From Sebastes aleutianus (taxonomy: Eukaryota; Chordata; Actinopteri; Perciformes; Sebastidae): 64,000 bases of DNA. A model generated the notes under the pieces. That model did no database searches. It worked only from the letters and a program-made list of their open reading frames with translations, and had not been told where the DNA came from. This document shows positions 45,666-57,591 of this stretch, one piece after another. The translations under genes were made by a program, and so were the position numbers. The stretch is taken from positions 13,222,960-13,286,959 of the forward strand of contig CAKAKS010000062.1 of the NCBI GenBank assembly GCA_916700875.1. The letters are read 5' to 3'. Positions within the stretch are counted from its first letter, which is position 1. The number at the start of each line of letters is the position of its first letter.

Positions 45666-46954
45666 TCGAGTCGCAATGTAGCATTATCAGGAAAAAAATA
45701 GGAGGCTTCCCTTGGACGTGTTGATAGTGAGTTTACTGCGTCCCAAACACGTTTTCTATCGTCCCCGTGACGACGGGACACCATTATTCTCGAGCCCTGA
45801 TGGTATCTGCAGTACTGTAGAAAAACGAGTACTGTCACGTTTTCAGAATTTTGGAATTGACTTGGTACCAAAGTTTGGTTCTTGTGACATCCCTATTACA
45901 CTTGGTGGGTTATATGGTACCACTCTGTCATAAGGCTCTTCCTTATAAAGAGTTTAACTAATGGCATTACGTATGTATTATTGATCAGTTGTAAACCGTT
46001 GACAAGAACCATCCGCAGGTTGTAAAATCTCCCAAATGTGTTAACTCTTACAGTTTCTCACATTCTAAAAATGCCATTAACAAGCCTTATGTAATTATAC
46101 ATTTTAGCAAGTAATTAATGAAAGGGCTTTTACATCAATACAAGCCTGCAGTTGTTAATAAGCTGTTAATGAATTGGAATAAATTAATAAATTATATATT
46201 AGATATTAGTCCTGATGCTGTGTGCGCTCCAACTCTTTTACCCTAAAGCAGCAATATTTTTCTCATAGTGATGAAGCTACAGAGAACCTGAATCTGCAGC
46301 TCCCCTCGGCTTTACTGGTGGACAGAAACATGACTCCAAATGAATGATAATGTTGCTCCGTAACTGCTAAAAAAACAAGAAAGCAATGCAAAGAAAAGAT
46401 GCTAAAACGCTCGATACAGCTGAAGGAAAAATGGGATCCATTATAATTTCCAGGTGTTCTTTTTTCTTTTCCCACTTCCTGTATATTTTGCCGTTTTCTA
46501 CAGCAGTTTCTACTTCCACCTCAGTTAGTCAACCGAACTAACACAGCTGCTGTACATATGTACAGTTTTGTTCAGGTTTGGCTGACTCAATGTACATTCA
46601 TATTCAATGATGCTGGCAGGTTATCATTATCATCAGATTAGAATTCTTCTGTATGTTTCTCTTCAGTAGTCAATAACAGGTGAGCCCTGAGGACCAACGG
46701 TCTCTAACGCTTGTTTTTTTTTTTCAGTCAGTATGGTAAAACCAGTCTTATGAAATTTGTATAGCGATATTTAGCTTGCTGCAGCTTTCTTTTTTCTTAA
46801 ACCCCTGCAGGCATTCTTGTCCCTGTTGTCTGTCAGTAAATGGTGTCAAACCTGTCCTCATAATGAAACTGCAGGCACCCGCTGAACTCCCTGTCACTCC
46901 TTCCAGTCCTGATAATGTGCACACTGTCGTCGGTCTTCTCTCACTTTGTTGTGA
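45666..46954 (+). other. Intron of gene 2, mostly unassigned
   Basis: CTTGGTACCAAAGTTTGGTT and GTGACATCCCTATTACAC at 45860-45900 look like a hAT-type end. The rest has no recognised exon; T runs lie at 46700-46730. Confidence 0.4.
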
Positions 46955-47490
46955 CCAGGGGCCTCTTTACAGAAAGTCTGAACTCCTACCATTTCTCAGT
47001 TCAGGATGACATTTGGGATTTTTGGTATTACAGAATCTTAAGATAGGATTTTATCTTATCTTAAGATTTTAGCTATTACAGAACCGTCCTAACTTAGGAA
47101 TTTCCCACGTTAGGATTCCTAAGTTAGGACGGCATAGACCCTGTCCTAAATTCAAAATAACTGCCAAAAATGGCAGCAGCACTGTTTTTAGGTCTGTATG
47201 GCAATGACAATGAAGATGGACAACAACATGAATACCGACATATGATTATTTAAAAAGGCTACTCAAACCATATGATGACGCTTTAAATTTCCTGGACCAT
47301 GTATTAAAGGTATAGGAACGATAGCCAATTGAGACCCAAGCTGACTGAAGCGGAAGGACAACAACCGCCATCATGGCGACCACGGGTAACGCATGAGCTA
47401 AAGCAAAACGCGAAGCATAAAGTAGTAGTAAGATGGAACTCAGAAATGAAGGATGATTGTTTACACTAAAGTCAAGTTTGATCGCGAGAG
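46955..47490. mobile_element. Element with two nested palindromes and a copied segment
   Basis: CCGTCCTAACTTAGGAA (47084-47100) and TTCCTAAGTTAGGACGG (47116-47132) are perfect inverted repeats of 17 bp with a 15-nt loop. Just upstream TCTTAAGATA (47036-47045) pairs with TATCTTAAGA (47057-47066). 47331-47455 repeats 33337-33460 inverted. The short frame after ATGGCAGCAGCACTG (47172) might be a transposase N-terminus remnant, but it is too short to say. Confidence 0.5.
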
Positions 47491-48846
47491 ATTTTGCGAG
47501 ATGTTTTTTTTTAGTCGGGACTCTTGTTGTTCATGAGTGGACTCTGTTAGTGTGTGGTGTGCTGTTTAGGCCAAATCGTTGCTCACAACACACTACAGGC
47601 ACAAAACTGTTAAATTGATCATTACATGTCATTATGTGTGGGGTCTCTCACATCTTTTAGTGTGGGCCAGCCTTAAAAAGCAATAGTAACATTTGTAAAT
47701 CAGGTCAGGGTCTCATTAACGGTCTCATTTTGTACCACAGGTCCTTTGTTTGCATGACATTACTACAAACTTCAGAGTCCAACTACAGCGTGACTCCAGC
47801 TCCGCCGCTGAACTCGGTGCACCTCGTCCTGACTGGACTGATAATCAGACACGCTGCTCTGTTTGCAGTCCACACTGTCCCGTAGATCAGCTTTCTGTCC
47901 TCATCGCTGACTCTGCTGCTTCACTTCACTTCACTCATACCCCCTATAGTCTCAGGCGGCACAGCCTGCTCATGTGTCATAACCCACCGTTTTCCTGCTT
48001 CTTATTTACACAACCTGCATATCGCACACACACTATATCGGAGTCTCAAGCGGCGTGTGAATTGCGCTCAGTGGGTCCTAATGAACCACAGGCCTCACAG
48101 CGGGAGGCAAACTCCACACTTAACCGGCATGACATGAACGGAATATTAATTCATAAATACTGGAGGCCTCCACAGTAGACTCAAGCTAGATTATAAATTT
48201 GTGATTTAAGACTTGTGTAATGGTCTTTTCTTGTTATTATCTCATTTTTTTTTCATTCAATATCTACTATTCAACTATACGGATGTGTCAGACTGCGTGT
48301 GGTAGCCTTTTTCAAACAGACAGCGATGACCCCCACTCCTTTCATGTGAGACCTATTCTAGACAGCACACAGAGACATTTTCGTAAAAAAGAAAAATTCA
48401 AATATAGTCCGTCTACCAAGTGATTCGGCTTAAGTCGGTCATTTGTGTATGTATATATATATATATATATATATAAAGATACTTTGCCGTGCGTCTTGGC
48501 AGTGGTTCACACTGAAAAAGATGATCAAAAGAAAGCAGATGTGTTCAGTTCATTTTAATGAGGAGTAGAGAAAGGATACAGATGAAGAAGGCTGCAGGAA
48601 AAATGTCATTTTACTCACATACAGCAGCATCCTGCCTTAATGGCCCACTTTATTTGGGTTCCATTTTCCATCCAGGATTCAAAGCTCTTTAGTCTGCTAT
48701 TGGTAAGTGCTGCAGTTTGAAAACCATTTTCCTGGTTCAATAAGTTCACTCAGCTAATCAATTTGAGCACTGTATAATACTCTTATGATATATTATTATC
48801 TTTTATAAGGACTTTAGGGTTTATTGACTTTTGTGTCAAAATGAGT
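47491..48846 (+). other. Intron of gene 2, unassigned
   Basis: The 142-codon frame at 47750-48178 is the longest clean one in the window outside low-complexity DNA and the foldback. It has no domain, no splice partner and no codon pattern that I can vouch for, so it is not annotated. A (TA)n run lies at 48451-48475. Confidence 0.35.
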
Positions 48847-49421
48847 AATAAGTTAATGTGATAATAACACATTAGCGCACATTTGTTTTAACACCTCTAA
48901 TTTATTTAACGCATTAATACAACTTGCGTTTTTTTGGTTGTAGCGGGCTCAGTTTAAAATATAGTGAAGAATTTTGGCATGGCCATTTTCAAATGGGTCC
49001 CTTGACCTTTGACCTCAAGATATGTGAATGAAAATGGTTTCTATGTGGACCCACGAGTCTCCCCTTTACAGACATGCCATGTCATAGTCAAGTCAGCACA
49101 CTGACAGCTGTTGTTGCCTGCTGGGCTGCAGTTTGCCATGTTATGATTTGAGCATATTTTTTATGCTAAGTGCAGTACCTGTGAGGGTTTCTGGACAATA
49201 TTTGTCATTGTTTTGTGTTGTTAATTGATTTCCAGTTATAAATATATACATAAGTTTGCATAAAGCAAGCTTATTTGCCCACTCCCATGTTGATAAGAGT
49301 ATAAAATCTCCCTTTAAGGTACATTTTGATCAGATAAAAAATGTGCGATTCATTTTTTATTCACAATTAACTATAAAAAATGATGTGATTTTTCGCGATT
49401 ATATATTTTAATCGACAGCCT
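48847..49421 (-). mobile_element. hAT-like MITE, family C, inverted
   Basis: AGTTAATGTGATAATAACAC, then ACAGACATGCCATGTCATAG, CCTGTGAGGGTTTCTGGACA, GCCCACTCCCATGTTGATAA and the end TTTTAATCGACAGCC. Termini are degraded. Confidence 0.75.
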
Positions 49422-49626
49422 TAATGAAAGGCTGAGATATAGACCAACTGTATATATTTTTTAAAAAAAATGTTCTTACTACCCTTTAAATCAAGAAGGC
49501 CTCGCGACCCTAGTTGGGGTTGGGACCCCCGAGTTGGAAACCTGTGGTTTAGGGTACACTTATTTAATTTGTTTAATTGCAATTCATTATTTGGTAGTGT
49601 ACTCATTGAACGCTGCCTGTATTTTA
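49422..49626. repeat. hAT-like terminal fragment
   Basis: GGTTGGGACCCCCGAGTTGG followed by AAACCTGTGG resembles the CAGTGGTTCTCAAAC type of terminus in inverted form. Confidence 0.4.
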
Positions 49627-50093
49627 CATAGACTGTATATAAGAAGTGGACGTAGTCACCGTGATGTCACCCAGTGGTTTGTGGACTGCTGTTTTGAAGC
49701 AAAATGTTACAATTAACTTTCATTTCTATGATGAAAACACAGACAAGACCCAGACCGGATAACACCGTGGTAGCGACCTGTCAATCACAAGATGGTCACG
49801 CCCTAAAGCATACCCTGTTTTATGGTCTATTTGACCCTAAATGGGACCATAATTGACTAATGAATATCATGCTGTATTGAAGAAGACTTGAAACTAGCAA
49901 TTGAGACCATAAACTCATGTTTACAATGTTTACTGAGGTAATAAATTAAGTGAGAAGTAGGCTCATTTTCTCATAGACTTCTATACAATCAGATTTTTTT
50001 TGCAACCAGAGGAGTCGCCCCCTGCTGGCTGTTACAAAGAATGCAAGTTTAAGGCACTGGCTTCACTTTTCAGAACCAGAGGTTGCCGACTGG
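49627..50093 (+). repeat. Family B repeat
   Basis: It starts CATAGACTGTATATAAGAAG and ends GAGGTTGCCGACTGG. An internal deletion relative to 35434-36042 removes the GCCATCTTGG section. Confidence 0.8.
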
Positions 50094-51021
50094 TATTTAA
50101 CCGATAATTAGCGCCAAATGACATAGTTCTTCCTATGGAATTTGCGAGGAAATTATTAGGAATTAATTTTGAATTTATGGACAAGTAAAATAAAGCTTTA
50201 GCTTCCTTACTTTCCTGTCATAAATCTTTTTTATTCAGTAAGTCCTATTGTTATTGTTACAGTACCTATTTTCTCTTGTAGCTCAACAGAGAGATTATAG
50301 TATTTGTCTCATGCGATATCAGTACAAAATAATTACATGGACTGTCTGATTCATTAGCGTGTTCTGCTACATGTTATTGCAGTTTCCTTTGCCAACTCTG
50401 TCGGTGTTTTGATATCCTTCAGATAAAGGGGCAGAGATACTTTTGCAGGCTAGCTATCACATATGGAAATGCTCCAGCGAGGCTTGAACACTGTCAGAGA
50501 AATATTCATCACACACCCATATCAGGAGCACCACACCCAACATGAAAGAAGAGCCGCCAGGATGTTATCAGACTTTGCGGCGGCGGATTACTGCCATCAA
50601 ACTATAGGACATACTGTATTGTTAAACAGGCTTCACCAGTTTCATATCATCACATGCCCTGTCGCATTGTTTTGCCTTATAGTTTCATATTAACTGCACT
50701 TCCAGACAGTGAATGCACTGCTGCTCTGCCGCCACAGAACTCTGCCGTGCCACACACTGAGTAACAAGCTTTATAATCCTAATTTTACAGCCCAGCTACT
50801 TACCAAATTAAAAAAAGCACATATGCAAGTGGAGCTTCAAAGCAGGAAAATACATTTTCAATTATATTCACAGATAACACTCTTATCTTTTTTTTTTTTT
50901 TGCTTTTTGGAGCAGATGTGCTTCTTCTTTGTCTTTGTCTTTGTAAAAGCTGCTGAAAAAACATTTTATTTAGCCTGGTGGGATTGGTGCAGAGTAACAT
51001 TACACTGCTCTGGAAGAAGGA

Positions 51022-51025
<4 letters not shown>
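50094..51025 (+). other. Intron of gene 2, partly single-copy
   Basis: 50400-50760 has balanced composition and no repeat partner, so it may be conserved noncoding. There is a T13 run at about 50888. The frames have no motifs. Confidence 0.35.
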
Positions 51026-51052
<27 letters not shown>

Positions 51053-51345
51053 TATACACACACTTGGCAGCGTACCCACGGTTGTTCCTGCAGAGAGTGC
51101 GTAGGCGGGTTGGTGGGTGTTTACTAGCCTCCAAATGCCATCCACATCCAAAATTGTAGGAGAAAAGAGTCATGAAAAAAAAATAGCCCTAGATACTGTA
51201 CGAGCACTGTGTGACCTCATCTCTACCTGCTGCCAAATATTGAGACAGAGCCTCAGCCAAGTGACCGTGCTCAGTATTCAGTACAAACAGACGCACACAC
51301 ACAGACACACACACACACGCACGCACACGCACGCACGTGCATGCG
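51026..51345. repeat. CA-rich microsatellites
   Basis: CACACA runs near 51032-51063 and 51293-51332, the latter mixed with CACG units. Confidence 0.85.
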
Positions 51346-53140
51346 TGCTGTTCCAGGTCAGTGTGCCAGTCTCTTACTAGTAAAAGACAAGTCAGCAGGC
51401 TCAGAGACAATGAAAACAACAAGTGTATTGATGCCTGGAGGATTACTTCCCTTCTTGGTTTCCTGCCTCGTCTCTGAGGTCAAAGGTCAGGGTCAGATAC
51501 AGACATGCAGTCAGCCTACTCACTTGCCAACCAGTCCCAAAATCCCAAACTGTGAATACAATTTACAGTATACAGAAAGAATGTGCAGAATGCTGAATAT
51601 AAAAATGTTACAGTAAAATTAGACTATGGTATAATATTGGATTGTTATTTTCTTCCGGCTGTGATCAGTAGAAGGATTTTCTACATTTAGAGGATTCAGT
51701 GTAGGAAATAAAAACATTTTCATGTGGCAAATTTGAGTGATTTTTGCCCCAGATGTTTGAAATTTGGAGGCACACTGATTTTTTTCTGCCCCCTTGATTG
51801 TATTCTATGAGGCAAATACCTTAATTTGGGGGCAGTTTTTCCTTTTCCCCTGATTATTTCTGCCGCTGAGATGATTAGTGTGTTTGCAGACTACTGTGGG
51901 ATGATGCTGCAACCAAAAAAGAAACAACATTATAACTGCGTACTTTTTCTGTTCAAAACCAATCAATCAATTTTATTTAAAGTGCAGAATCACCCAACGG
52001 ACATTTTGGCCGTTTATCATTTAATCTGCAGGACAACTTCACGTGATACCGGCTAGAAGCCGACATACTGTATGTCGGCTAACGTAAACCCTGAATATAG
52101 GATTTCATTTCCAGCCTAATGCCCATGTTCACCCAGTGCAACAGTGTGGCTCATTGATGTGTTTTTAATCGTTTCTGGACAACAATGGAGCTCTATGGCA
52201 CAGACTAGAGAGATACCATTCAGTACAAAAGTCTTTAGCTACACAGACAATTCATTGTTGCCTTTGCTCTTTTCATGAAAATATTTGAGAATTGGAAAAA
52301 TAAAGGGAAATTGTCAGCCTTTGAATGTCTTAAATCAGAGACAGAGGAAATATTTGAAGAGAAATCGGATCAATTTCAGGCCCCGGATCATTTACATTGT
52401 ACATCTCTAGGACCACTCAGCCAGCAGGTCACCGCCTCCTTTTCCTTGTTCTGTTTTTCATCCAATCTATCTCGTTTTGTCACTTTCCAACAGCCAAATG
52501 ATTCTTCATTTTGACGACGGATGGTCTTTTTTTTCCATGTTCACACAGCCAATTTGGCAGGCGACCAGCCATCAACTCGAGGTTTCTGTTGCATTCTGAC
52601 ACTCATACTGTATTTCTGCTAAACTATTGATAGCAGCCTGTACTGTACATCTGTCACTGAAGCTGATGGGGGAGGGAAGTATTTTATTCTTCCTGCTTAC
52701 AGAATGATGCATATTGTACCAAATGGCTCTTTCCTCCCATGCCTGCTCTCTCTCCCTCCATCTTCCGCCATAAGATTAATCTTGATGTCTCTTTCATTTG
52801 GCGTTTCCTGCTGCCGGTTAATTAGCCCCTCTGCTGAGGTCTCATTTGTTTGCCTAGGAAGTGGTTTCTGGGAGGTGGTGTCATGCCTCCTGTAGCTTTT
52901 TTTTGCCACAAATTAGAAGTATAAGGAAACGAAAGAGGACAGGTGTATTTGTGCAAACCTCGACCTATCACGATACAGTTACCTAGGTGACTTATTGGTG
53001 GCATGGCCCCCCCTGGAATTTGACTGACTACTCCTGGTGCCCTTCAAACCAAAGTCAGATGGTAAGTAGTTGGCTTTTCGGTATCATGGATGAATTACTA
53101 AAGAGGCTGTTAACATTCATTTTTGGAAAGTTGATCAAAC
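51346..53140 (+). other. Intron of gene 2, unassigned
   Basis: 1.8 kb without recognised repeats or exons. Frames 52275-52514, 52697-52909 and 52704-52895 are short and unsupported. Confidence 0.45.
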
Positions 53141-53962
53141 GACCACAAAGAGACACAAAACAACCTCAAAGAGTCATAAAGCAACCATAAAGAGACACAT
53201 AAAAAACACATAGACACAAAACGACCTCAAAGTATTGCAAAATGACCACATAGAGATACAAAACAACCACATAGAGACACAATACAACCACATAGAGACA
53301 CAAAACAACCATAAAGTGTTGCAAAACAACAACATAGAGACACAAAACAATCACAAAGAGACACAAAACAACCATAAAGTGATGCAAAACAGCCACATAG
53401 ACAGAAAACAACCACAGAGACACAAAACGACAACATGGACACAAAACAACCGTAAAGTGTCGACAGATGACAATAAAGAGACACAATTTGACCACAAAGA
53501 GACACAAAACGACTACAAAGAAACATATAACGACCACAAAGAGACACCAACTAACCACAAAGGGACACTAAACAACCACAAAGAGACACTAAACAACCAC
53601 AAAGAGACACATAGCAACCACAAAGGGACACTAAACAACCATAAAGAGACACAAAACAACCACAAAGTGACGAAAAACAACCACAAAGAGACACAACACG
53701 ACCATAAAGTGATGCAGAACGACCACATAAACACAAAATGACCACATAGACACAAAAAAATACAGACACAAAACCTCAAAGAGACATAAAACAATCACAA
53801 AGAGACACAACATTGCCATATAGTGATGCAAAGCAACTATAAAGTGATGCAAAATGACCACATAGAGACACAAAACAACCATAATGTGATGCAAAATGAC
53901 CACATAGAGACACATAACGACTATGAAGAGACAAGGCAAACGACCACACAGACAAAAATGAC
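53141..53962. repeat. Minisatellite with 21-bp unit (about 39 copies)
   Basis: The unit is a 21-mer containing ACCACAAAGAGACACAAAA. Two subtypes alternate: AAGAGACACA and AAGTGATGCA. The plus strand is rich in A and C and poor in G and T. Because the unit is a multiple of three and has few stops, five or more long frames appear (for example 53235-53741 plus, 53166-53558 and 53631-54035 minus), made of seven-residue repeats. These are artefacts of the array, not proteins. Confidence 0.93.
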
Positions 53963-54310
53963 CAGTCGGGTACGCCCATTCTAAAGTTTCTAAACCCGCC
54001 CCTGGAGGGTGGGTGGGTGAAAAGTTCGGGTGCATCTCTGTTTAATTGAATATATGAGTTGTGTTTGAGTGCGTGAGAGTGAGTTTGTGAGTGTAGGAGT
54101 TTCATGTACCTGCCTGTCCTTTTTCACTGTTAATGTATTGTCGAGTGGTGCTCTCAGGGTTACCAGTGCTTGAAGCTCAGCCAGGCAAATAGAAGGTATT
54201 CAGATGAACAGGTTGACTGAGTCCTAAAAATGTTCTTAAAATGGAGGACCGACCTTGATTCTGATGGTTGCTTTGGTCGTCGGCACTTACAGTGCAGTGG
54301 AGCCTCCACT
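53963..54310 (+). other. Intron of gene 2, nothing seen
   Basis: About 350 bases between the minisatellite and TG repeats. Confidence 0.5.
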
Positions 54311-54316
54311 TGTGTG

Positions 54317-54347
<31 letters not shown>

Positions 54348-54531
54348 CTTGAGGATGAACATACGTGTTTGTCTATATGAGAAGGAGTCACACAAAGAGA
54401 TGTATGTGAGTGTGACAGACCCAACCCAAGAGCAGCTTGCACAGATGGAGGAAGATTAACAGGGAATGTGTGTGTGTGTGTGTGTGTCATGTGTGTGTGT
54501 GTTATGTTTGTATGTGTGTGTGTGTGTGTGT
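54311..54531. repeat. Cluster of (TG)n microsatellites
   Basis: TG runs at 54311-54348, 54466-54487 and 54514-54531, separated by short unique sequence. Confidence 0.93.
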
Positions 54532-54889
54532 TTGTTATGTGTCTGTACATTGTGCGCATTCAAATGTGGGTTGCCAACAATAGACTCTCCACCCAGTAGC
54601 TGCTTTGCATACAGAACAAGTACTGTAGCTTTTGTTATTGCAGAATGAACTCTGTGCATTTGTTTACTCACTTCTACCACCACGACAGAGCCATTGTGAC
54701 ACGCAGAAACACAACATCACTGCCCACTGTTGCTTTATTTTTGGGAATTACTTTTCTCCTGTGTAGCATGTCTTTGACAACATATACACGTCATAGGAGA
54801 AATCTACTATTACTATGTATGTAATTGCAACCAAGAGCCATCACAGCTTGACAGATGTGGTTATTGATCAGGAGTATTTTTGTGCTCCT
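54532..54889 (+). other. Intron of gene 2, nothing seen
   Basis: No exon or repeat recognised. Confidence 0.5.
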
Positions 54890-55985
54890 CACAGTAGGGA
54901 CGGGGGGAAAAAAATCAATTCACCTATGTATCACGATTTTTTTTTTACGATTTTTTAATGGATTTTTTATTGCCAGAATCGATATATTTGCTTCATTTGA
55001 ATCTCTGCATAAGTACAAGGAAGTTACAGCTTTTATTGTTGTAGTCTGAGTAACGTGACGTCATATCCGTTCCGTATCCGTCAACCAAAAACAAACCGGA
55101 GCGAGCCGAAACGAGAGAATAGAAAACATCGGAGGGTCCGCGTGGATACGTACTATTTAAATCCAAAGTGGTAAACATTACACATACAGTAAAGTATGGA
55201 AACACTTTGGGTTTCACAGACATCATGGCTAAAGCTGCATGCTAACTCTGTCATGGACAGGAAACGTTATCGCATTGCGGTAACGTGCGGTCAAGCCAGC
55301 CGTCACTCTCATCTCCGTGGTCAAATCGGCCGACGCTACAACTGTAGCTCACCCATATACTGACATTTATGTTAAATGCATTCAAACGGCCCCGATGGAG
55401 CTGACCATGGATGTAGAAAGAGAACGGAGCTGACGGGAGAGCTAGCGATGGACTAGGCAAAGTTAGCGGAAGTATACACGTGTGACTACATCTGGTTTTC
55501 AAAATAAGGTGTTAACAAAGGGAACTGTATATACAAAATACATATAGGAAATAAGATTGATGGATTATATTCACCAGAAGTATAAAACATTACAAGTCCC
55601 TTTTAAATTATAAAAAAAATACCACTAATTTGTGAAGGAAATGTCTTTATTTTTTTTATTTTTGGGTTGCGGGAAATTTTTTTTATAAATAATTCCTGAC
55701 ACTGACTGATATATTTGACGTCAGGACATCTCTGACTACATACATGCTGAAAATTAAAAACATTTTGACTGTATTAATTCAGAGATTTGTGTTTATGATT
55801 CAACTTTTTCTCAAAAGTTTTTCTTAACGTTTTTAACAGTAGACTCTAGTGTTAAAAAAGTTAACAAAAAATCTCAATAAATTGTAATAATGAATCACAA
55901 CACTTAAAAATTGCAATACATATCGAATCGGCACCAAAGTATCATAATAGTATCGAATCAGGAGATAGGAGTACTGTCCGATACC
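54890..55985. mobile_element. hAT-like non-autonomous element of about 1.1 kb
   Basis: The left end ACAGTAGGGACGGGGG is followed by AATCAATTCACCTATGTATC. The right end has CATATCGAATCGGCACCAAA and TATCGAATCAGGAG before GTACTGTCC. Both ends resemble a teleost hAT family with ATCGAATCG words that I recognise. The GC-richer interior at 55060-55500 has no transposase. The small minus frame at 55251-55502 is inside it. Confidence 0.6.
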
Positions 55986-56695
55986 TACCACACAGTGGAT
56001 GCTTTACGTACCACTCGAAATCTACCTTACTAATATATCCGTAATTACAGTTGAACAATACCAAATTACACTGGTTAAGAACAAAACCCAGCCTCCTCAT
56101 GACACAGAATATGAGAAAGAAGACTCTTCAATTGTCTGTTTCCTTCCATCCAATCTCTTGCATTATGCATTGCAATATGCCTCCGTCCCGTGTTGCTGTT
56201 TGGTCGGCCGCTTTTTTCCATCTGTCTATTTGGGTCCGGTTCACAGTGGCAGCAAAACCAGACAGGACAAGTCAAGGGTTGACTGGTAGGCATTTAACCT
56301 CTGTAGGGCTCTTAAAAAACATTTATAAAATGAAGGACATGCTTTAAATGCCTGGTACTCCCCACCAGTCGTTCAGGAGTGAGAACGGGTTGCATCATCT
56401 GCTCAAAATTTCAATTTGTCCAATACTTTGATTTACATCCAGTTACAGTTTGATGCTAATTAGCAAATGTTGGCATGCAAACACGCTAAACTAAGATGAA
56501 TATTATTAACAAACATTATACCTGCTAAACCTCAGCATGCATGTTAGCATTCAGCTCATATGCCATTGATGAAACCATCATAACTACTCAATTAATGGAC
56601 ACTGAAAAACGATGTTATCCTGCTGATAGTGGCACCAGATCAGATAACTGCTAATGTGGGTCACTTTGGAAGGCAATGACAAATAGTCTGCTTGT
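55986..56695 (+). other. Intron of gene 2, unassigned
   Basis: About 700 bases. Two overlapping plus frames (55999-56289, 56051-56347) and a minus frame cover the same bases, so none is trusted. Confidence 0.45.
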
Positions 56696-56696
56696 T

Positions 56697-56905
56697 CCTA
56701 AAGCGCCAGTAGGCAGAATGTTTTTGCCATCATTGGTCAGAAATTCCATAATAACCTTTCAGCATATTGTAATTCAAGTGTTCTGAGATAAATCTACACT
56801 TCTGCGTTTCCTCATGGCTCTGTTTTCAGGCTTTAAAAAATCTAGTCCGAGACGGGAGACTTTGGCCAATCACAGGTCATTTCAGAGAGAGAGCGTTCCT
56901 ATTAG
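56697..56905 (+). repeat. Single arm of foldback family G
   Basis: TAAAGCGCCAGTAGGCAG, CCTTTCAGCATATTGTAATT, CATGGCTCTGTTTTCAG and GACGGGAGACTTTGGCCAAT follow the left arm of 14456-14650. Confidence 0.75.
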
Positions 56906-56927
56906 CTGTTCATTCAACAAAGGCAGC

Positions 56928-57204
56928 TGTCAATCACTCGCAAACCCCGATCAAATGGTCAAACTAGGCAGTGCTGATCAAATATGAATCAATATTCTGT
57001 TACTGTAATGCCTATTTTACAATGCAACTGCAATTCTAACTTTCTCATTTTACAGCTAAACAGTACACTACAAGATGTTTCTGAAAACATTTTATGCGAG
57101 AAATAGGCATTACAGTAGCAGAATATTGATTCATATTTGATCAGTGCTTCCTAGTTTGACCGTTTGATCGGAGTTCATGAGTGATTGACAGCTGCTCAGA
57201 GACG
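56928..57204. mobile_element. Hairpin-forming family H derivative
   Basis: 56928-57016 and 57102-57204 are inverted copies (TCAAATATGAATCAATATTC against GAATATTGATTCATATTTGA; GCTGTCAATCACTCG against GAGTGATTGACAGC). The single-copy form is in family H at 7077-7170. It lies about 270 bases before the acceptor at 57478. Confidence 0.75.
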
Positions 57205-57477
57205 ACAAGGATCCAGCTCGGCTCTGATTGGTTGTTTTACTCCGGTCTGTATAATCCTTCAGATGCCATTAGGAGCACTGGAGGACGCTTTAAGTCTGGA
57301 GAACCTTTTGAGTCCTGAAGTCACCGAACTGAGCCCCAATACTCTACTGTGAGAGACTCCGTCCATGAAAATCACAAACGGAATCAGTGGCAAGGGACAT
57401 CCTTGTCCAATGATAACAGTAGAAATAATGTTGTGCTGTGGTCAGATTCTAACCAGTCTGTGTTTTGTCTTCCACAG

Positions 57478-57591
57478 GTGGAGCCCCTGAAGAAACCTAC
57501 CTGTACATGTAAGGAGGCAGAGCCAAGCATCGACTTTTTCAGATGGACACTGGGAAACCACCAGCATTCTTTTTCAAAAGGCATAAGATAG
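57478..57591 (+). CDS. Candidate small ORF of gene 2, segment 3 with stop
   Basis: The acceptor TTGTCTTCCACAG ends at 57477. In phase 0 after the 89-base exon the frame reads VEPLKKPTCTCKEAEPSIDF then FRWTLGNHQHSFSKGIR and stops at TAG 57589-57591. Together with the other two segments this gives 82 codons with no signal peptide, membrane segment or known domain. Its three cysteine/histidine positions do not form a motif I know. In favour: agreement of phase at both junctions. Against: poor start context, the uORF, and a stop soon after. Confidence 0.28.
   Translation: MEPLKKPTCTCKEAEPSIDFFRWTLGNHQHSFSKGIR

Noticed and set aside
47750..48178. 142-codon plus frame
   Set aside because: No motif, no splice or promoter context, amino acid make-up like random sequence; protein search would be needed to revive it.
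53235..53741. 168-codon plus frame and several long minus frames
   Set aside because: All are produced by the 21-bp minisatellite, whose unit length is a multiple of three; all frames are equally open.
53141..53962. CRISPR-like array
   Set aside because: Units are adjacent and diverged with no unique spacers, in a vertebrate genome; it is a minisatellite.
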